Positions 45,161 to 52,781 of a stretch of DNA of 56,413 nt are shown here, in pieces. Both the position numbers and the translations under genes were made by a program. The stretch is taken from NCBI GenBank assembly GCA_020629135.1, contig JAHDDX010000009.1:1-56413 (forward strand), given 5' to 3'. The stretch's first letter is position 1. Every line of letters starts with the position of its first letter. This DNA is from Hellea sp. GTDB taxonomy: Bacteria; Pseudomonadota; Alphaproteobacteria; Caulobacterales; Maricaulaceae. Below the pieces are notes generated by a model that was not told the DNA's origin, ran no database searches, and saw only the letters and a program-made list of their open reading frames with translations.

Positions 45161-45325
45161 TGAAGTTAGGCCCCGTTTGAATTCATCATTCGGGCGTAGA
45201 TAAGCAAAAAAAGCGCGCTTTGTCTATTTATCCGCGGCCATGGCGTTCCTTGCCCGCGTTTTTCGACCTCTTGCCAGAAAGCATGAAATTATCCATAGTC
45301 GCCCTTCCTTGGGGAGGGGCGCGCC

Positions 45326-46099
45326 TTGTTACTTCGAAGAATTACGCAACACGTCAAAGATCAGAACTGGTTTGCGGTTCTGATCGATTTTGTCATCGTC
45401 GTGTTTGGTGTGTTTATTGGTATTCAGGTCGCTAATTGGAATGATGCGCGCGCGGATCAGAGGTTGGGGCTCGATTATGAGCGCCGCCTTATCGCAGATT
45501 TAAAGCAAGATTTAGAGATGCATGAAATTTCAACGGTCTACTACCAAGCTGTATTAGAGAGCATCGTTGACGCGGATCAACTTTTGAATACACCAAGCCC
45601 TGATCCAAAAAGCTTGATTTTGTCAGCTTATCGGGCCAGCGAAATCCGCAATGCAACGGCCAATCGTGCAACATGGGATCAAATTGTCTCATCCGGTCAT
45701 ATCGGTCTTTTGCCGGAATATACGCTTGAGGCTGGGCTCGATGATTACTACAAATATGACCGAGATGTATGGCTGGTTTTCGAGCGAATTTTCGACTCCG
45801 AATACAGGAAACTCGTTCGCTCCATTATTCCTTTGCCCGTTCAACTTGAAATCCGCGGTGGTTGTAGCGATGTCGTTAGCGGCATTAATGTAATTGTCGG
45901 TTTCGTCGAGACCTGTGAAATCGATATTGATGATGAAACACTCTCTGCGGTGGCAGAAGCATTGAAATCATCACCTTCACTAAAAGAGGAATTGCGTTTT
46001 CAATATTCCGGTGTTTCCAGCGGTCTTGATAATTCACGGGGGAACAAAACTCTGGTTCAGAATATCCTAGACACACTTGAACCCGGGACGGGACAATAA
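45326..46099 (+). CDS. DUF6090-like membrane protein, copy 1
   Basis: 257 residues. The N-terminus LLRRITQHVKDQNWFAVLID with FVIVVFGVFIGIQVANWND is a membrane segment followed by a long, mostly helical soluble part (coiled-coil-like to about 60, then variable). The family is common in this group of bacteria and of unknown function. The start is TTG, with GGGGAGGGGCGCGCC upstream. The first 45 residues are almost identical to those of copy 2 at 46254, while the rest has diverged. The TAA overlaps the ATG of a following relic ORF (TAATG). Confidence 0.75.
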   Translation: MLLRRITQHVKDQNWFAVLIDFVIVVFGVFIGIQVANWNDARADQRLGLDYERRLIADLKQDLEMHEISTVYYQAVLESIVDADQLLNTPSPDPKSLILSAYRASEIRNATANRATWDQIVSSGHIGLLPEYTLEAGLDDYYKYDRDVWLVFERIFDSEYRKLVRSIIPLPVQLEIRGGCSDVVSGINVIVGFVETCEIDIDDETLSAVAEALKSSPSLKEELRFQYSGVSSGLDNSRGNKTLVQNILDTLEPGTGQ

Positions 46100-46254
46100 T
46101 GCTCCTGCGCCGTATCACCCAACACGTCCAACGCCCCGTCATTGCCGGGCTCGACCCGGCAATCCAGCCAATGTTTGTAACGCAACCTCGTTTGTTCGAG
46201 CGAAGCCTGGATTACCCGATCAAGTCGGGTGATGACGAAAAGGGAGACCTGTAA
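46099..46254 (+). pseudogene. Fossil 5' stub of a DUF6090 paralogue fused to a MITE-like repeat
   Basis: The first ten codons (MLLRRITQHV) copy the family start, then the frame passes into the palindromic repeat at 46137 and reads through it to a TAA at 46252-46254, encoding 51 residues. That TAA overlaps the start of copy 2 (TAATG). The whole ORF keeps frame, so a small fusion peptide could in principle be made, but its body is encoded by the repeat (VIAGLDPAIQ is a known repeat-derived reading). I read it as the remnant of a third paralogue whose body was lost. Confidence 0.6.
46137..46237. repeat. MITE-like palindromic repeat, copy A (101 bp)
   Basis: Starts CGTCATTGCCGGGCTCGACC and ends with its imperfect inverted complement (GGTGATGACG), giving long terminal inverted repeats of about 32 bp. 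This type of dispersed palindrome is common in alphaproteobacterial genomes. It carries no gene of its own. A second copy lies at 47020, again just after a DUF6090 5' stub. Confidence 0.75.
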
Positions 46255-46982
46255 TGCTCCTGCGCCGGATCACAGAGCACGTCAAAGATCAGAACTGGTT
46301 TGCTGTTCTGATTGATTTTGTCATCGTCGTATTCGGTGTGTTTATCGGTATTCAAGTCAGTAATTGGAACAATTACCGCCAGCAATCCGTTCTAAAATCG
46401 CTGACATATGATCGAATTTCAGCCGACTTTGTGTATTTAGATGAGCAGTTGGATATGGCTGTCCAGGACATGGAAAAACGTCTGTTTGCGCTTGAAGTTT
46501 TGAGAAATGCGATCTCTGTAGGTTCAGTTCAAGAAAACGAGCAAGAGGAAATTCTTTACGCCATCGGATTTGGTCAAAGTTACACTAACTTTCTCGGTCA
46601 ATCATCCACTTATGAAGAGTTACTATCGAGCGGTAACTTACAATTAATTGAAGACGCAATTCTTCGAGCCGCTCTCTCAAATTTTTATCACGGTCAACAG
46701 AGGCGAACGGTGAATTTGCAACAGATAAGAGACGCCATGCACAAGACACAAAAAAGCGAAGTTCTAAGACGGTATGCTAAGTTAGAACCGTTACGAGTTG
46801 ACGGGGAAATGGGCAATCACGTTCTTCGATATCAGGATTTCAACTTTGATCAAATGCTGGCCGATCCTGATTTAAAATGGACGGTCGAAAATACTCTTTT
46901 GCATCAATCATGGGTTTATTCAAATGTACGTAGCTCCCGTCAAGGCGCGGATGAGGTGCTCGCAATTTTGGAGAAAAACTAA
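46254..46982 (+). CDS. DUF6090-like membrane protein, copy 2
   Basis: 242 residues. The N-terminal 40 residues (MLLRRITEHVKDQNWFAVLI, then FVIVVFGVFIGIQVSNWNN) nearly equal copy 1; the soluble part has diverged, with little similarity beyond the start. It is presumably anchored in the inner membrane with a helical soluble domain. AAAAGGGAGACCTGTA precedes the ATG. Its TAA overlaps the first base of a second fossil stub (46982). Unknown function. Confidence 0.75.
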   Translation: MLLRRITEHVKDQNWFAVLIDFVIVVFGVFIGIQVSNWNNYRQQSVLKSLTYDRISADFVYLDEQLDMAVQDMEKRLFALEVLRNAISVGSVQENEQEEILYAIGFGQSYTNFLGQSSTYEELLSSGNLQLIEDAILRAALSNFYHGQQRRTVNLQQIRDAMHKTQKSEVLRRYAKLEPLRVDGEMGNHVLRYQDFNFDQMLADPDLKWTVENTLLHQSWVYSNVRSSRQGADEVLAILEKN

Positions 46983-47008
46983 CGCTCCTGCACCGGATCA
47001 CAGAGCAC
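46982..47008 (+). pseudogene. Second DUF6090 5' stub with a lost start codon
   Basis: ACGCTCCTGCACCGGATCAC and the next seven bases repeat the first nine codons of copy 2 (LLRRITEH reads LLHRITEH), but ATG has become ACG. It overlaps copy 2's stop in the same TAA(T/C)G manner as the other joints and is then followed by repeat copy B. A fossil, not expected to be translated. Confidence 0.65.
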
Positions 47009-47019
47009 CTCCTAATTTC

Positions 47020-47121
47020 CGTCATTGCCGGGCCCGACCCGGCAATCCAGTCAATATTATTAACGCAGCCCCGTTTGTTGGAGCGAAGCCTGGATCACCC
47101 ACCTCAGGGGCGGGAATTACG
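47020..47121. repeat. MITE-like palindromic repeat, copy B (102 bp)
   Basis: Begins CGTCATTGCCGGGCCCGACC and shares the conserved core of copy A (GTTTGTTNGAGCGAAGCCTGG), but its right end is degraded (CACCCACCTCAGGGGCGGGAATTACG). It lies at the same relative place as copy A, after a DUF6090 stub. Old insertion or remnant. Confidence 0.65.
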
Positions 47122-47145
47122 GTTTGGGGGTTAGATCACCCCTGC

Positions 47146-47193
47146 TTAACGCCGTAAGATTGCCCCTAAAATGCCCCGGGCGATGGCCGACTC
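47146..47193 (-). pseudogene. Relic of the 3' end of a HerA/DUF853 gene
   Basis: On the minus strand these 16 codons read ESAIARGILGAILRR-stop. The intact HerA/DUF853 gene at 48579 ends AAIARGILGAILRR-stop. Over the shared 13 residues plus stop the amino acids are identical, yet eight bases differ, all synonymous. An in-frame stop lies only a few codons upstream, so it is a fragment. Together with the intact end at 48579 it flanks the TetR-lipoprotein segment as a direct repeat. It looks like a piece of a diverged, once-selected homologue rather than a recent neutral copy. Confidence 0.7.
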
Positions 47194-47281
47194 CGCGTAG
47201 TTTTATGTTGCCTGATGGCGTTCAACCAATTTTAAAATCCCTGTCCTGGTAATTTCTTTTTGGAGAAAAGACTTGCCTTTT

Positions 47282-47313
47282 CCTTAGCGAGTGCTAATTA
47301 GCGATCGCTAAGG
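47282..47313. promoter_or_regulatory. Operator palindrome of the TetR gene at 47323
   Basis: CCTTAGCGA (47282-47290) and TCGCTAAGG (47305-47313) are inverted around a core TAATTA, forming an imperfect 32-bp palindrome ten bases before the start codon, overlapping the AAGGAG ribosome binding site. The rest of 46983-47322 is filled by the stub, repeat B and the HerA relic. Confidence 0.75.
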
Positions 47314-47322
47314 AGTTAAAAA

Positions 47323-47892
47323 GTGAACGGACGTGAACGCATAGTTGAACAGGCCTTCGTTCTGTTTTCTGAAAAAGGGTTTGCCTCAGTCGGTATTCGG
47401 GAGATTGCAGACCAGGCCGGACTTTCCAATCCGGCTTTGTATCAGCATTTTTCTAGCAAATATGCTTTGGGCCAAGAAATATATTTGCGTTGTTATTCGG
47501 AGTTAATGCGGGCATTGGATGCGCGGCTGCGCGAGGAAATGACGCCTTTTGAGTGTTTGGATGTCTATATTGATGCAGCAATACATCTACACAAGCAAAC
47601 GCCTTCGCCTCTATTGTTTTTAGAAGACGAGCAGCGCCGTTTTGCTGATTACATGCAAGAGGTTTTTGGCGATCAAACTGTAACGGCCCGCTTAACCCGG
47701 TGGATTGAAGCTGGGCGGGCGCAAGGCATAATTCGAACAGATATACCGACCCGTATGTTGGTCGTTTTGACGATCGGCCAATTGACCAAATGGATGGCCA
47801 TGTCGTCGGTAAATATGGCGCCAAAACGGGGTGTAGGGAAATGGTTGAAACAACTCCTGCGAAGCGCTCTCAGCACATCAACACAACAATAA
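47323..47892 (+). CDS. TetR-family regulator
   Basis: 189 residues from GTG at 47323, preceded by AAGGAGTTAAAAA. The TetR helix-turn-helix is evident (SEKGFASVGIREIADQAGLS, NPALYQHFSSKYALGQEIY). The C-terminal ligand domain is variable. A 32-bp palindrome directly upstream suggests autorepression. A lipoprotein gene follows 19 bp after the stop and is probably the controlled partner, though no enzyme or pump is present. The segment may have entered beside the HerA relic. Confidence 0.88.
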   Translation: MNGRERIVEQAFVLFSEKGFASVGIREIADQAGLSNPALYQHFSSKYALGQEIYLRCYSELMRALDARLREEMTPFECLDVYIDAAIHLHKQTPSPLLFLEDEQRRFADYMQEVFGDQTVTARLTRWIEAGRAQGIIRTDIPTRMLVVLTIGQLTKWMAMSSVNMAPKRGVGKWLKQLLRSALSTSTQQ

Positions 47893-47911
47893 AAGCATGA
47901 AAGGAAAATCT

Positions 47912-48505
47912 ATGTTTATTAAATTTCCCACACTCTTAATTAGTACGGCAGTCATTCTTACCGCTTGCAATAATTCAACGGCGCAACAGGCTGTCATGCC
48001 TGAGCAATCATCGGCTGATTTAGCCAATTGTATAAGAACCGTTTTAACCCTGGACGAAGGAACATGGGATTATATGGGTACGATCGCACGGATGAATGGG
48101 AAGTTTCGAACCTATCAGACGACCTCGATACATGCTTCGGCAGGTGAAAATAAATGGTCAGCTCGTTCATTTGGCGGTGATGTGGGTGAAGACTACAGTA
48201 ATGTCACACACTACGTCCATCTTTCGGGCACTCGTCTCATTCCTTTAGAAGATGGAACGCCCAATGAAGCTGCTGCGCTGGATTATAAATCCTGCTCAGG
48301 ACCAGACACTGAAGGGCGATATGAATTTGAATTCGAATATTCCGAGCCTTTTGATGATGACAGTCGTCTTATAATCAAAAACCAAACATGGCGCAGTGCC
48401 CACGGGTCTCATTTTACCGAAGATATTTTTGACGAGACCGGACGTTTGAGGGCACGGCGCTCAGGGGTTTATACGCCGACCAAAACAACCGAATCCGAAA
48501 ACTAG
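47912..48505 (+). CDS. Lipoprotein of unknown function
   Basis: 197 residues from ATG 47912, which has AAAGGAAAATCT as ribosome binding site; an in-frame ATG at 47897 adds five residues. The signal peptide ends in the lipobox ILTAC, so Cys18 would be lipidated. The mature part begins with a Gln/Ser-rich linker and contains many aromatic and acidic residues (FEFEYSEPFDDDSRL), fitting a beta-rich periplasmic domain. I do not recognise the family. It is co-oriented with the TetR gene 19 bp upstream. Confidence 0.65.
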   Translation: MFIKFPTLLISTAVILTACNNSTAQQAVMPEQSSADLANCIRTVLTLDEGTWDYMGTIARMNGKFRTYQTTSIHASAGENKWSARSFGGDVGEDYSNVTHYVHLSGTRLIPLEDGTPNEAAALDYKSCSGPDTEGRYEFEFEYSEPFDDDSRLIIKNQTWRSAHGSHFTEDIFDETGRLRARRSGVYTPTKTTESEN

Positions 48506-48578
48506 ATAGGCCTAACTCGCAAATCGATAATTTTTTTTACAATACCTTGCGCGCGTTCGTATCAGGAGGCTTGCGGAT

Positions 48579-50093
48579 TTAACGCCGCAAAATAGCGCCC
48601 AGAATGCCTCGGGCGATAGCAGCGCCGTGTTTGCCGCCGAGCTGTCGTCCGATGGAACTGGCAATAGATCTCGCCCCGGCTTTCATACCGGCTTCAAGCG
48701 CCGTGTCGCGACGACGTCCGGAGCGCCGGGACGTGGATTTTTTCTTTGTCGTTTTCGCCTTCACCTCTTTGGCGGCGGCCTCTTCCTGGGCTTTACGGGC
48801 CGCGTCGCGTTTTTCCTTCAAGATTTCATAGGCGGATTTGCGGTCAATGGCCTCGTCATAAATACCTTTGACCGGGCTGCCCTTCATCACGGTTTCGCGT
48901 TCTGGTTCGGTGGCCGGGCCAAGACGAGAAGAAGGCGGGCGGATCAGGGTCTGTCCGACAACTTGCGGACGCCCCTTTTCATCCAAAATGGAGACTAAGG
49001 CCTCACCCACGCCGAGCTCGGTGATGACGTCTTTGGTTTCAAAATTGGGATTGGGGCGAAAGGCATCGGCGCTGGCCTTGATCGCCTTTTGCTCTTTGGG
49101 TGTATAGCCGCGCAGCGCATGTTGAATGCGGTTACCAATCTGGCCCAGAACATCATCGGGAATATCGGCGGGGTTCTGGGTCACGAACCAGACGGAAACC
49201 CCCTTGGAGCGGATCAGACGCGCAACCTGTGTGATTTTATCGACCAGAGCTTTGGGGCTTTCATCAAAAACCAAATGCGCCTCGTCAAAGAAAAACGCCA
49301 TGATCGGTTTATCCGGGTCGCCGACCTCGGGCAGTTCTTCAAACAGCTCGCTCATCAGCCAAAGCAAAAAGGTTGAATAAAGCCGCGGCGCATTGATCAG
49401 CTTGTCGGCGGCCAGAATATTGACAATGCCCTGACCATTGGTGTCGGTCCGCATCAAATCTGTGAGCTTGAGGGCCGGCTCGCCAAAAAACTGATTGGCA
49501 CCTTCGCGCTCCAAAACCAGGAGCGAGCGGATAATCGCGGCGACGGACTGGCTGGTGATATTGCCATAATCCATCATCAGGTCTTTGCGGTTTTCCGAAA
49601 TAAAGACCAAGACTTGATTGAGGTCCTTTAGGTCGATCAAGGGCCAGTCATTATCTTCGGCTACATCAAAGGCAATATTCATTATGCCTTCCTGTGTCGC
49701 GGTCAGATCCATCAGGCGCGATAATAACATCGGGCCCATTTCAGAGATCGTAGTGCGAACCGGATGGCCTTTTTCGCCGTAAAGATCCCAGAAGATCGTC
49801 GGGCGGGCATCATAGCCGTAATCCTCAAGGCCGATTTTCTCTGCCCGGGCGATCAGTTTATCGTGGAGCTTGTGATCTTCAGATCCGCTTTGGGAAATAC
49901 CGGACAGGTCACCTTTCACATCGGCGGCGAAAACCGGGACACCGGCCTTGGAGAAGCCTTCTGATAGGATCTGCAGAGTCACAGTTTTACCGGTGCCGGT
50001 CGCCCCGGCGACCAGGCCGTGGCGATTGGCCTTATCCAGCAATAATCTCTGGGTCAGGCCGTCCGTGTCTTTGCCGATAAAAATAGAGCTCAT
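48579..50093 (-). CDS. HerA-like ATPase, DUF853 (YjgR) family
   Basis: About 504 residues from ATG at 50093, which has GGAGGGGAGAAT before it (a longer frame reaches ATG 50114). Walker A GATGTGKTVT (about 28-37) and Walker B FFFDEAHLVFDE are seen, as in HerA/FtsK-type motor ATPases. The C-terminus is basic and Lys/Ala-rich with an AIARGILGAILRR tail. Members are cytoplasmic ATPases of unclear role. A relic of the same tail exists at 47146. Divergent from the AI-2E transporter. Confidence 0.9.
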   Translation of the reverse strand: MSSIFIGKDTDGLTQRLLLDKANRHGLVAGATGTGKTVTLQILSEGFSKAGVPVFAADVKGDLSGISQSGSEDHKLHDKLIARAEKIGLEDYGYDARPTIFWDLYGEKGHPVRTTISEMGPMLLSRLMDLTATQEGIMNIAFDVAEDNDWPLIDLKDLNQVLVFISENRKDLMMDYGNITSQSVAAIIRSLLVLEREGANQFFGEPALKLTDLMRTDTNGQGIVNILAADKLINAPRLYSTFLLWLMSELFEELPEVGDPDKPIMAFFFDEAHLVFDESPKALVDKITQVARLIRSKGVSVWFVTQNPADIPDDVLGQIGNRIQHALRGYTPKEQKAIKASADAFRPNPNFETKDVITELGVGEALVSILDEKGRPQVVGQTLIRPPSSRLGPATEPERETVMKGSPVKGIYDEAIDRKSAYEILKEKRDAARKAQEEAAAKEVKAKTTKKKSTSRRSGRRRDTALEAGMKAGARSIASSIGRQLGGKHGAAIARGILGAILRR

Positions 50094-50171
50094 ATTCTCC
50101 CCTCCATCGCCCAAGTGATAGGTTGCAGCCCCCGCCTTGGCAATATAGGAATACAGGGAAAGGGAGCTCTT

Positions 50172-51275
50172 ATGGACAATACGGTTCGCGCGTCACTTCT
50201 GTTTTTATCTTTTGTTGTGGCTATCGCCTCGCTTTATTTCATTCGTGATATTCTGGCGCCCTTTGCTCTGGCGGTTTTCTTTTGGTTGATCATCGATGCC
50301 TTTGCCCGTTGGATAGACGGTTTGTCGGACAAAGTTCCCTATTGGTTGGGACTGACCGTTGCGATTCTCTCGGTTGTTTTTGGTTTCGGCGTTATTGCGG
50401 CCATTGTCACCAATACCGGCTTTCAGATCGCCGATGAGGCGCCTTATTATAAAACCCGCCTGTTTGAGATACTCAGCTGGGTTGACGGTGTGGTCAATTC
50501 GGTCGGTGGCTGGTTTGGGCAAAGCGATTTCTCTTTACAAACCCTCGAAGAGCGCCTCGGCATTACGGCTAAGGCCCAGCAATGGCTGGTTGGAATTGCG
50601 GCCTCTATGGATAATGTGTTTTCCCAAATCATGATGATCATTATTTATGTGGCGTTTTTGTTTGTGGCCCAATCTTCCTTTCCCAAGAAAATGGATGAGC
50701 TGTTTCCCGATGAAACAAAACGCGCTTGGGCGGGTAACGTGGCCGTTCGCATCCGTACCGCGGTCGAAAAATATTTGAGCGTGCAAACATTGATGAGCCT
50801 GATCCAAACCATTCTCAGCTATATTGTGATGGCGAGCCTGGGCCTGGACAATGCTTTGTTCTGGGCCATGGTAATTTTCATCTTAAATTATATTCCAATT
50901 GTCGGCGGTATTTTGGCGGTCATTCTGCCACTCATGTTCGGTCTGGTTCAGTTTGAGTCGCTCACCCGGTTCGGTATTCTGGCCGGCGGATTGTTCCTGG
51001 TTCAGTTTATTATCAACAATACGCTTCAGCCCAAAATGATGGGGGATAGTATGAACCTGTCCGCCTTGGTTGTTGTGATTGCTCTGGTCATTTGGACGGC
51101 GCTTTGGGGCGGCGTAGGCGCGTTCTTGTCCGCGCCATTGACGGTGATCATTATGATCATTTTGGCGCAATTCCCAACCACACGCTGGATCGCGGTTCTA
51201 TTATCCGCGGATGGGCATCCGGATATGGATGATGACCCCAAAGAGGAAAAGGTCGAAGCCATTCCGTCTCTGTAG
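50172..51275 (+). CDS. AI-2E/PerM family transporter
   Basis: 367 residues from the ATG at 50172, with AGGGAAAGGGAGC upstream; an in-frame GTG at 50115 is less likely. About seven or eight hydrophobic helices. The repeated VIALVIWTALWGGVGAFLSA-type C-terminal segment and NYIPIVGGILAVILPLMF are family marks of AI-2E exporters (TqsA/PerM). Whether it moves autoinducer-2 or sodium/protons is not settled for the family. It diverges from the HerA gene. Confidence 0.9.
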   Translation: MDNTVRASLLFLSFVVAIASLYFIRDILAPFALAVFFWLIIDAFARWIDGLSDKVPYWLGLTVAILSVVFGFGVIAAIVTNTGFQIADEAPYYKTRLFEILSWVDGVVNSVGGWFGQSDFSLQTLEERLGITAKAQQWLVGIAASMDNVFSQIMMIIIYVAFLFVAQSSFPKKMDELFPDETKRAWAGNVAVRIRTAVEKYLSVQTLMSLIQTILSYIVMASLGLDNALFWAMVIFILNYIPIVGGILAVILPLMFGLVQFESLTRFGILAGGLFLVQFIINNTLQPKMMGDSMNLSALVVVIALVIWTALWGGVGAFLSAPLTVIIMIILAQFPTTRWIAVLLSADGHPDMDDDPKEEKVEAIPSL

Positions 51276-51337
51276 TTCACGCAGGTGTGATGAGGAGTTC
51301 AGTGGGTGTTAATCTAAAGCGGTCTTATACAGGGCCT

Positions 51338-52036
51338 ATGAAAAAATTAGTTTTAATATCCTTGGCCAGTATGATGGCGTCTGATCTGGCATTGGCCAAA
51401 TCGTCTCAGCCCGAGCGCGTCGTGGAACTTTTTACCTCGCAAGGCTGCTCCTCTTGCCCGCCGGCAAATGCCACACTGACAAAAGTTTCTGAAGATCCGG
51501 GCACATTGGCCCTGTCCTATGGGGTGACCTATTGGGACTATCTGGGTTGGAAGGATACTTTCGCTGACCCGAAATTTACGGACCGTCAAAGAAGTTATGG
51601 ACGCGTCTTTGAAATGGGAAATCTGTATACGCCGCAAATTGTTCTTAACGGCGCCTCCCATGGTGCCCGTTATTCCGCCCGCGATATCGGGACGATGGAT
51701 TTACCTGAAAACCAGATCGGAATTGAGCTGGAGCTCACTGAAACGGGATTGGTCGCCCATTGCCCGAATGAGGCTGGTGCTTTTAAGGCGGTTTTGGTCG
51801 AGTTTGTTTCTGGACCGCAGACAGTTCCAGTTAAGGCCGGCGAAAATCGAGGACGAACCCTGTTAATTTCAAATGTGGTTACAGATGTGGTTGATCTGGG
51901 GCTTTGGTCGTCTTCACAGGCTGGTCAATGGAATATCCTGGATGCCATCAAGTCTGGCAAATCCTATGCGCTTCTCATGCATGACCTGGAAACCGGGCAA
52001 ATCAAAGCCGCCGCGAGCTATATTCCCGAAAATTAG
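51338..52036 (+). CDS. DUF1223 family exported protein
   Basis: 232 residues from the ATG at 51338 (AGGGCCT leader; the longer frame starting at 51287 is unlikely). A signal peptide (LISLASMMASDLALA) is followed by VELFTSQGCSSCPPANATL, a thioredoxin-like fold with a CxxC motif. Family members are periplasmic and often occur beside oxidative-stress genes. The second conserved block is NLYTPQIVLNGASHG. It may reduce or isomerise a thiol, but the partner is unknown. A terminator follows. Confidence 0.9.
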   Translation: MKKLVLISLASMMASDLALAKSSQPERVVELFTSQGCSSCPPANATLTKVSEDPGTLALSYGVTYWDYLGWKDTFADPKFTDRQRSYGRVFEMGNLYTPQIVLNGASHGARYSARDIGTMDLPENQIGIELELTETGLVAHCPNEAGAFKAVLVEFVSGPQTVPVKAGENRGRTLLISNVVTDVVDLGLWSSSQAGQWNILDAIKSGKSYALLMHDLETGQIKAAASYIPEN

Positions 52037-52047
52037 ACACAAAAAAT

Positions 52048-52086
52048 CCCCGTCGCTGTTGGTGTGGGATGCGACGGGGTTTTTTG
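52048..52086 (+). terminator. Rho-independent terminator of the DUF1223 gene
   Basis: CCCCGTCGC (52048-52056), a 14-nt loop and GCGACGGGG (52071-52079) give a 9-bp stem followed by TTTTTT. Eleven bases lie between the stop codon and the stem. Confidence 0.88.
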
Positions 52087-52341
52087 TAGCACACATGGGA
52101 CGTGTGTATTGTGGGATGTGGGAGCTAACGGTGGAGACAAAACCCAAGGGGGGCTGGGGTTGTTGGGAAATCGGATCTCGTCTCCACCGATTAACAATTG
52201 TTTTATCCCACCCGCTTCGGGCGGCAAAAAGACCGAAATAAGGCAATTTTGTGGCAATCGGTTAATATCGGTTAACACACTCGCTTTTTTCGTGAAAAAA
52301 TCGTCATAAATTGGTCATGCGTGCATTTTTTACCCAAATCC
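52087..52341. other. Gene-free, structured intergenic region
   Basis: No credible ORF. It holds a small hairpin (ACACA...TGTGT, about 52091-52107), a 10-bp inverted repeat CGGTGGAGAC (52129-52138) and GTCTCCACCG (52180-52189) around a G-rich loop (GGGGGGCTGGGG), a CCCGCTTCGGG hairpin near 52211, and a helically phased direct repeat ATCGGTTAA twice at about 52257-52275. It could encode a small RNA but matches none I can name. The GcrA-type promoter follows. Confidence 0.4.
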
Positions 52342-52369
52342 TTGCCTGAATCGAATCATAGGCTAAGAT
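52342..52369 (+). promoter_or_regulatory. GANTC-containing promoter of the DUF2794 gene
   Basis: TTGCCT (52342-52347) and TAAGAT (52364-52369) are 16 nt apart and enclose two abutting GAATC sites (52348-52352, 52353-52357), the CcrM methylation motif. In Caulobacter GcrA acts at promoters with methylated GANTC in this position. Only six bases separate the -10 from the ATG at 52376, so the mRNA is probably leaderless. Confidence 0.65.
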
Positions 52370-52375
52370 AGGCCT

Positions 52376-52732
52376 ATGAGCTCAAAAATTGTGTCTTTAC
52401 CGCCTCAATTGACCTCCGGACAGGTCAGACCGCCTTCGCAAATTGCTTTTAATCGTCAGGAACTGGGCCAGATCCTCAGCGTCTATGGCCGCATGGTCAG
52501 TCAGGGGCATTGGAAGGACTATGCGCTGGATTTTCTCAAAGATAAGGCGGTGTTCAGTGTCTACCGCAAGGCCAGTGAATATCCCTTATACCGGATCGAA
52601 AAAGTGCCTGGCCTGCGCCAAAAACAAGGACAATTCAGCGTAATTGCGCCAGGCGGGCTGATTATGAAACGGGGCCATGAATTGGCGAGCGTCCTTAAAG
52701 TGTTTGATCGCAAGCGGTTTCAGGTCAAATAA
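52376..52732 (+). CDS. DUF2794 family protein
   Basis: 118 residues, soluble, conserved in alphaproteobacteria and of unknown function. The block FNRQELGQILSVYGRMVSQG with WKDYALDFLKDKAVFSVYRK identifies the DUF2794 family. No Shine-Dalgarno is present, consistent with a leaderless transcript from the promoter at 52342. Presence of GANTC sites makes cell-cycle control through CcrM/GcrA plausible, given gcrA elsewhere in the window. Confidence 0.9.
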   Translation: MSSKIVSLPPQLTSGQVRPPSQIAFNRQELGQILSVYGRMVSQGHWKDYALDFLKDKAVFSVYRKASEYPLYRIEKVPGLRQKQGQFSVIAPGGLIMKRGHELASVLKVFDRKRFQVK

Positions 52733-52736
52733 AAAA

Positions 52737-52763
52737 CCCCGCGGCAAGCGCGGGGTATTTTTC
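52737..52763 (+). terminator. Rho-independent terminator of the DUF2794 gene
   Basis: CCCCGCG (52737-52743), loop GCAAG and CGCGGGG (52749-52755), followed by TATTTTTC. A-rich on the left, so it could also work for the convergent small membrane gene on the minus strand. Confidence 0.85.
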
Positions 52764-52781
52764 TCTATCTTTATAAATGAC

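Noticed and set aside
46099..47200. Insertion sequence or transposon
   Set aside because: The repeats lack any transposase and are about 101 bp; they are treated as MITE-like palindromes, not as an IS.
47194..48578. Integrative element with att sites
   Set aside because: No integrase or excisionase gene is present and the flanking repeat copies are not identical; kept only as a finding, not as a mobile element.
52262..52275. CtrA box TTAA-N6-TTAA before the DUF2794 gene
   Set aside because: Spacing is six instead of seven; mentioned only as a direct repeat.
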